From: Penicillium oxalicum
Lineage: Eukaryota > Ascomycota > Eurotiomycetes > Eurotiales > Aspergillaceae
NCBI RefSeq assembly: GCF_001723175.1
Contig: NC_064650.1
Coordinates: forward strand, 3,906,001 to 3,970,000
DNA: 64,000 nt
Direction of reading: 5' to 3'
Below the pieces are notes generated by a model. It did no database searches. It saw nothing but the letters and a program-made list of their open reading frames with translations, and was not told the DNA's origin. Shown here one piece after another: positions 59,814 to 64,000 of the stretch (the first letter of the stretch is position 1; every line of letters starts with the position of its first letter). A program made the position numbers and the translations under genes.

Positions 59814-60761
59814 GATGTGAGACAGAATGAATTTTTCAGGGCAGAGGATGTTTGTAAAAATCGAATCGTAGATACTCTTATGGACATGGAAAGAGAGATG
59901 GCGATCCTGGGGTTTTGAACGGCTTTACAACTGACGAGCTCGTCCCTCGTACACTATGTGGGTGCATAGTAGTAATCAGCTAGACTATAAACATCTTCAA
60001 ATAGAGTATTACATGGCTGGGCGTGATAGAGTAAGCGACCAGGATGGACCTTCAAGGGCAAGGGCTTTGGTAACAAACTGGCCTGCTTGTATCCCTCATC
60101 GTTGAGTACACGGCCGAGGTGATAATTCTTTGAACAGGCAGCTAGTCCCTATTCCCACCGTGTAACTCGAAATGGCTTCTGCCTAGAGCTGAACTTGATC
60201 TTCGAATTATTTCCCCTCGAGACCGGTGCTTGAGGATGGATCATCGCGACGTGTCTCAGCAGCGAGGATCCTAAGCCAGTAGAAGATCAAGGACGCATCA
60301 GTTAGGTCCATGCAAACCGAGTCAGCCGACATCACAGTTGAATCTAACGCCAGGGTAGACCCAGGAAATACCGGGAAAGACGAGCCATTATATCGGTGCG
60401 TTCATTCTAAATGAAGCCTATCTAAGTAGGAGGAACACGCCCCCTCGCTGCGAAAGAACATGGCCATGGTGGGACCTCCGAGCCTGTACGGTGAAAGAAG
60501 AAAGGGCGTCTGTGTATCAAGCCAAAATGATTGATGAAAGTTCCAAACACCGCGTGTGTCAACGCCAAAATTCAAGAAGATCCGGGCAACCGTTTCCACC
60601 AGGGGTATCAAATCAAATGTGGATCAAAGAAGGGAATTCAAAAACAAAAGGGAAAAAAAGCGATCGGAAAAGTAGAACGAGCCAGACCATGGTTAAGTCT
60701 CTCAACAAAGACCGCTTCGAAAATCACAATAATGAGAGCCTCACGATACCAGACAGGCCCT
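59814..60761. other. Intergenic, about 950 bp
   Basis: Promoter side of the secreted-protein gene and 3' flank of the SNF2 gene. Open frames here (60402-60611, 60491-60769) lack features. No gene supported. Confidence 0.5.
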
Positions 60762-63700
60762 TTATTTGAAAAGACTGCGATATTCTCGCATTCTCTGCTC
60801 TCGAGCCTCGCCTTTGTCGAGCTTGCCCCGGTTCATGCTCATGTCTGCCAGCTTTTGTTTTTTCTGAGCAAGTTCAAGAATCTTCTCCTCGATGCTGTTT
60901 TTCATGATGAACTGCATGATAACAACTTCTCGATGCTGGCCCAAACGGTGTACACGGTCAACTGCCTGGGCAACTGCAGCTGGGTTATAATGGGGCTCCA
61001 TGACAAAGACTCTCGATGCAGAGGTCAAGTTCAGCCCAACACCACCGGCACCAATCGTTGCCAATAGAATTGTGACAGAGTCATCCTTGGCAAAAGCGTC
61101 AAGTGCCTTGCTGCGCGCCTTCAAGCTCATGGTACCATCAATACGGGTGAATCCGTGAAACCCATTGTGCTTCAAGGCGATCTCGATCAAATCAAGATGC
61201 GACGTCCACAGCGAGAAAACGACACTTTTGATTGGCGGTTCACCGATGAGTAGCTTGCTCTCTTCGGCGATAGACTTCAAGTTGTCGATCAGCGCAATGG
61301 TCTTTGTGTGAGGACCTTCATATTCACCCAGAACCTTGCCATTCTTCCGCGATTCCTGACGTTGGATCTGTAGCCGGTCAAGCCCCGCTCCAGTCACTGC
61401 AGAATATTGAAGGCGAGTCCAGCCCCCGCAGACTTGACACTGAATCTCTGTGTCTGGTTTGGAATCAAAGACACTCTTCCAGTGGGAGAAACAATCGGGA
61501 CAAATGACGCAAAGACAGGGCAAATAAATAGCCATCGTTGCCTCCTTATCTAGGGTCCCAGCGTCTGTCATTGGAACTTCGATCAGTTTGTCGCAGATCT
61601 TACAAGTATCCCCAGACTGAACCATCAGGTCAACATGGCGAAGAGCCTTATTGTCAAAGGCATCCTGGTTCTCATCAGGCTCGCCATCATCAAGGTCGAT
61701 GGCATCCTGAACGCTCAGTCCCTTGGTTCTCTCGCGATCCTCGATATCTAGAAGCTCCTTGCCGTGGGCGCTGACTTGGCGCAGAATCATCATAGCTTTC
61801 AGGACCACATGATACATCCGCCCACTGAGCGTTCTCTTATTTTCTTTCGCAATCACGCCCATCATGGCGTTGGATTCATTTCTGAAGAATTCGTGCAGCT
61901 GTGCCTCTTTCTCGGAGAATTGTAAAGTGACAATCTTCTCGGTCCGTTCTGGTAGGTTGAGCATCTTCTTGACACGGCGTAGAGTGAACGAGTCAATCAG
62001 AACCCGCAGGCTCGCGAGAGCATTCTCATTCCCAGTCTTCATGGGGCTGATGACGTGTTGAGTGAAACGGGCGCGGTCATCGTATGGGAAGAGGCGAAGA
62101 AATTTTGTGACTGCAAGCAAGTCCTCGAGCCGATTTTGAATAGGGGTTCCTGTGACTGACCAACGGCGTTGCGCATTCAGGGCCAAAATAGCCTTGGTCT
62201 GCTGGTTCCCCAGTTCACGAATGTTGTGTGCCTCATCCAAAACGATGCGAAATAAGTTCATCTTAGACAGGGGACTACCGCGTTTCGCGCCCCTTCCAAG
62301 AATCTCACTGTGAATCGTGGGGTAAGTCGTGATCAACAAATCCATTTTCGAGAGCTCCTCCAGGTCTGTCTTCCGTGAAGCACCATGGAATACATAGTAG
62401 CTGAGTGAGCTCGGCTGAATATGTTCGTCAATTTGCGCAACCCAATTTGCAATAGTAGTCAAGGGAACAACCAAAAGCGTGGTCCGAGTGTTGCGAATGC
62501 CAGGCACGGTGCGAACAAGGTTCCGGTCGGGCATCTGACGTGCCCATTCCGTCGCGTCATCAAGTGTAGACAGAACCAACGATAGAATGCTCAGTGTCTT
62601 TCCAAGACCCATCACATCGGCCAAAAGTCCTCCATATGTCTGCGCAGGCTCTTCATCACATACCACTCCGGTGATTATTTCGCGGTATTGGGTTCGATTT
62701 TTCGTCTCAACTTTGCGCCATAGGGAATTGTGGTCCTCTTCCTTGTCCCCATATTTACGCGGTGCTTCCTTCTCTCTCATGAACCAAAGCGCTTGTTTCT
62801 GATGGTCGAGGAGAGGTGTTTTGATTGATGCAGGCGGCTCGAGCATTGGGATATCCATGCTCACAAGCTTGTCGAACATCTTCATCACAGAATCCGTGAC
62901 CTCCTCTGCCGTGCGAACCTCATAGCGGATGGCCGCACTCGCACGAGATCCTGTATTCGCTGCGGCAGCTGCTGCCATCATTGCCCGTCTTTGTTCGGCA
63001 TGGGGGTTGAAAACGGGAACTCCGTTTTCCACAAATGCCGGGGTTGAGAGCCAGACATTCTGCTGTCCAATCCAGGTGCCAATTTTCTCGGCATGCTTCC
63101 GTGGTCCATAAAGCACAATTGAAGCGCGGTACAGCCCGTGTGTTGGTTGCCAGACATTCTCGCCCGCGACCTTCTTGCGCATATCAAGACGGGCTGTGAC
63201 ATCAATCCCAAGTACAGGCGAGTCAATGAGCCGAGATAGCGCAATGGCGGTCTTTGCATCCACTGTTCCAAAAATTTTGCCGTAGGGATCCTTCACCTCG
63301 ATTTTGTGATTTGGCCCGGGTTCACGGATTAGATCCAGTTTCATAGAGGACCATTGCAGAGATTCGGGTCCAAGCACGGGGTTCGCTCTGGGCTTAGGAA
63401 CAAGGTACGCATTAATCATGGCATTCTCCAACTTGCCATAGCAAACACGCTGATTGCTGAGGTCATTGGAGCCTGTGACTTGCACGTCGTCATCTTCAGC
63501 AGCCCTTGTCCCGTCCACTGTCAGGTCCACAACAGGAGATGTCGCTATTTCTAGAAGAGAAACCCCAGACTGTTTTGATTCGCCGTCTTTCATCCATTTT
63601 CCGATGCCACTATTTCCATTCGCAGCAATCATAGTTCTGTCTGGGGTTGCGCCCGGCGTCGTAGGACCGTCCACCTTGGCTTTCTTCACTGGCTGGATAT

Positions 63701-63917
63701 CACGTCGGCGTTGCTCTACGCCATAGACATTTTCAATCAGGCTGCGAGGAGTAGACGATGTATCCTCGCCGTCGTCAATCTCTCGAAAGTGTCTTTTGCC
63801 ATCGTTGGTATTGTCACCCTGCGCATCAGTAAATATGAACGCGATGTCCTCATTTGAAGTAGTATCTGGCCGAGAGCGGATGACCGGAGCTGTCCCTGGA
63901 GGGGCCATGGAGGGCAT
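60762..63917 (-). CDS. SNF2-family ATPase with RING insert (Rad5/HLTF-like)
   Basis: DNA-dependent ATPase/translocase of at least 1051 residues, of the group that carries a RING between helicase motifs (Rad5, HLTF, Rad16 relatives) and acts in replication-stress tolerance or chromatin repair. Seen in order: acidic N-terminus with SUMO-binding-like VVDLTV (about 129-134) and a possible HIRAN-like region (about 190-300). Walker A DVMGLGKT (434-441), DEAH (561-564) and TGTPIQN (589-595) follow. Then come a Cys-rich RING (772-830) and the helicase C-terminal lobe with RIDGTM, GAGGVGLNLT and QAVDRVHRLGQ (984-994). The RING has cysteine where the usual histidine is expected. The frame stays open above the chosen ATG to a stop at 63990-63992, so a first exon beyond the window is possible. 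Confidence 0.92.
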   Translation of the reverse strand: MPSMAPPGTAPVIRSRPDTTSNEDIAFIFTDAQGDNTNDGKRHFREIDDGEDTSSTPRSLIENVYGVEQRRRDIQPVKKAKVDGPTTPGATPDRTMIAANGNSGIGKWMKDGESKQSGVSLLEIATSPVVDLTVDGTRAAEDDDVQVTGSNDLSNQRVCYGKLENAMINAYLVPKPRANPVLGPESLQWSSMKLDLIREPGPNHKIEVKDPYGKIFGTVDAKTAIALSRLIDSPVLGIDVTARLDMRKKVAGENVWQPTHGLYRASIVLYGPRKHAEKIGTWIGQQNVWLSTPAFVENGVPVFNPHAEQRRAMMAAAAAANTGSRASAAIRYEVRTAEEVTDSVMKMFDKLVSMDIPMLEPPASIKTPLLDHQKQALWFMREKEAPRKYGDKEEDHNSLWRKVETKNRTQYREIITGVVCDEEPAQTYGGLLADVMGLGKTLSILSLVLSTLDDATEWARQMPDRNLVRTVPGIRNTRTTLLVVPLTTIANWVAQIDEHIQPSSLSYYVFHGASRKTDLEELSKMDLLITTYPTIHSEILGRGAKRGSPLSKMNLFRIVLDEAHNIRELGNQQTKAILALNAQRRWSVTGTPIQNRLEDLLAVTKFLRLFPYDDRARFTQHVISPMKTGNENALASLRVLIDSFTLRRVKKMLNLPERTEKIVTLQFSEKEAQLHEFFRNESNAMMGVIAKENKRTLSGRMYHVVLKAMMILRQVSAHGKELLDIEDRERTKGLSVQDAIDLDDGEPDENQDAFDNKALRHVDLMVQSGDTCKICDKLIEVPMTDAGTLDKEATMAIYLPCLCVICPDCFSHWKSVFDSKPDTEIQCQVCGGWTRLQYSAVTGAGLDRLQIQRQESRKNGKVLGEYEGPHTKTIALIDNLKSIAEESKLLIGEPPIKSVVFSLWTSHLDLIEIALKHNGFHGFTRIDGTMSLKARSKALDAFAKDDSVTILLATIGAGGVGLNLTSASRVFVMEPHYNPAAVAQAVDRVHRLGQHREVVIMQFIMKNSIEEKILELAQKKQKLADMSMNRGKLDKGEAREQRMREYRSLFK

Positions 63918-64000
63918 TTTCGAAGTTGAAGCTCGCGTAGCTTTAGAGGTGGTCTGTGGGGCTGTGCCTTCAAAATATGAGCTTGCGTTTCAAGATTACC

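Noticed and set aside
28741..64000. A biosynthetic gene cluster, suggested by oxidoreductase, bZIP and PLP enzyme in one region
   Set aside because: There is no backbone synthase (PKS, NRPS, terpene cyclase), transporter or P450, and the genes are interspersed with housekeeping genes.

Overview
The window is nuclear DNA from a filamentous ascomycete, most likely a member of the Eurotiales (Aspergillus/Penicillium type). The evidence is many short introns (about 50-220 bp, GTRNGT donors, CTRAC-like branch points, YAG acceptors), a fungal alpha-beta fused tryptophan synthase, a Medusa-type developmental regulator, and compact, unlinked eukaryotic housekeeping genes on both strands. No operons, CRISPR arrays, rRNA genes, tRNA genes or intact transposons were seen.

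Left block (1-9.4 kb): the 3' part of the V-ATPase B subunit gene (+, nine exons in the window) runs convergently into the bifunctional tryptophan synthase gene (-, three exons). Behind it lies a medA/Medusa-type gene (-), of which four exons could be placed; its N-terminal end was not resolved.

Central block (about 9.4-28.5 kb): roughly 19 kb without a believable protein gene. This is far longer than any other gap here and lies directly upstream of medA. It holds G-quadruplex-prone runs, pyrimidine tracts, microsatellites, a short tandem repeat and two near-perfect palindromes. I read it as the regulatory/leader domain of the developmental gene, perhaps with non-coding transcripts; this is inference.

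Right-centre block (28.5-47.1 kb): an unrecognised coiled-coil protein and a zinc-less MDR oxidoreductase (both -), an unrecognised Ser/His/Cys-rich disordered protein (-), a large GYF-domain protein (+) with an eIF4E-binding-like motif, a secreted phosphoesterase/acid phosphatase (-), and a bZIP factor with an atypical basic region (+).

Right block (48.8-64 kb): a class-V PLP enzyme resembling the ergothioneine lyase Egt2 (+), a RING-H2 ubiquitin ligase (-), a 2.9 kb gene-free AT-leaning gap, then a dense cluster: Fis1 (-), Spc24 (+), an Rrg7-type mitochondrial protein with PD-(D/E)xK nuclease-like motifs (-), Mediator Med21 (+), a small secreted eight-cysteine protein (-), and a large Rad5/HLTF-like SNF2 ATPase with an unusual all-cysteine RING (-). 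The window appears to be ordinary chromosomal arm DNA rather than a biosynthetic cluster or mobile island. Its most unusual parts are the medA upstream desert and the unrecognised genes. All exon junctions were deduced by eye from reading frame, splice consensus and remembered family sequences.
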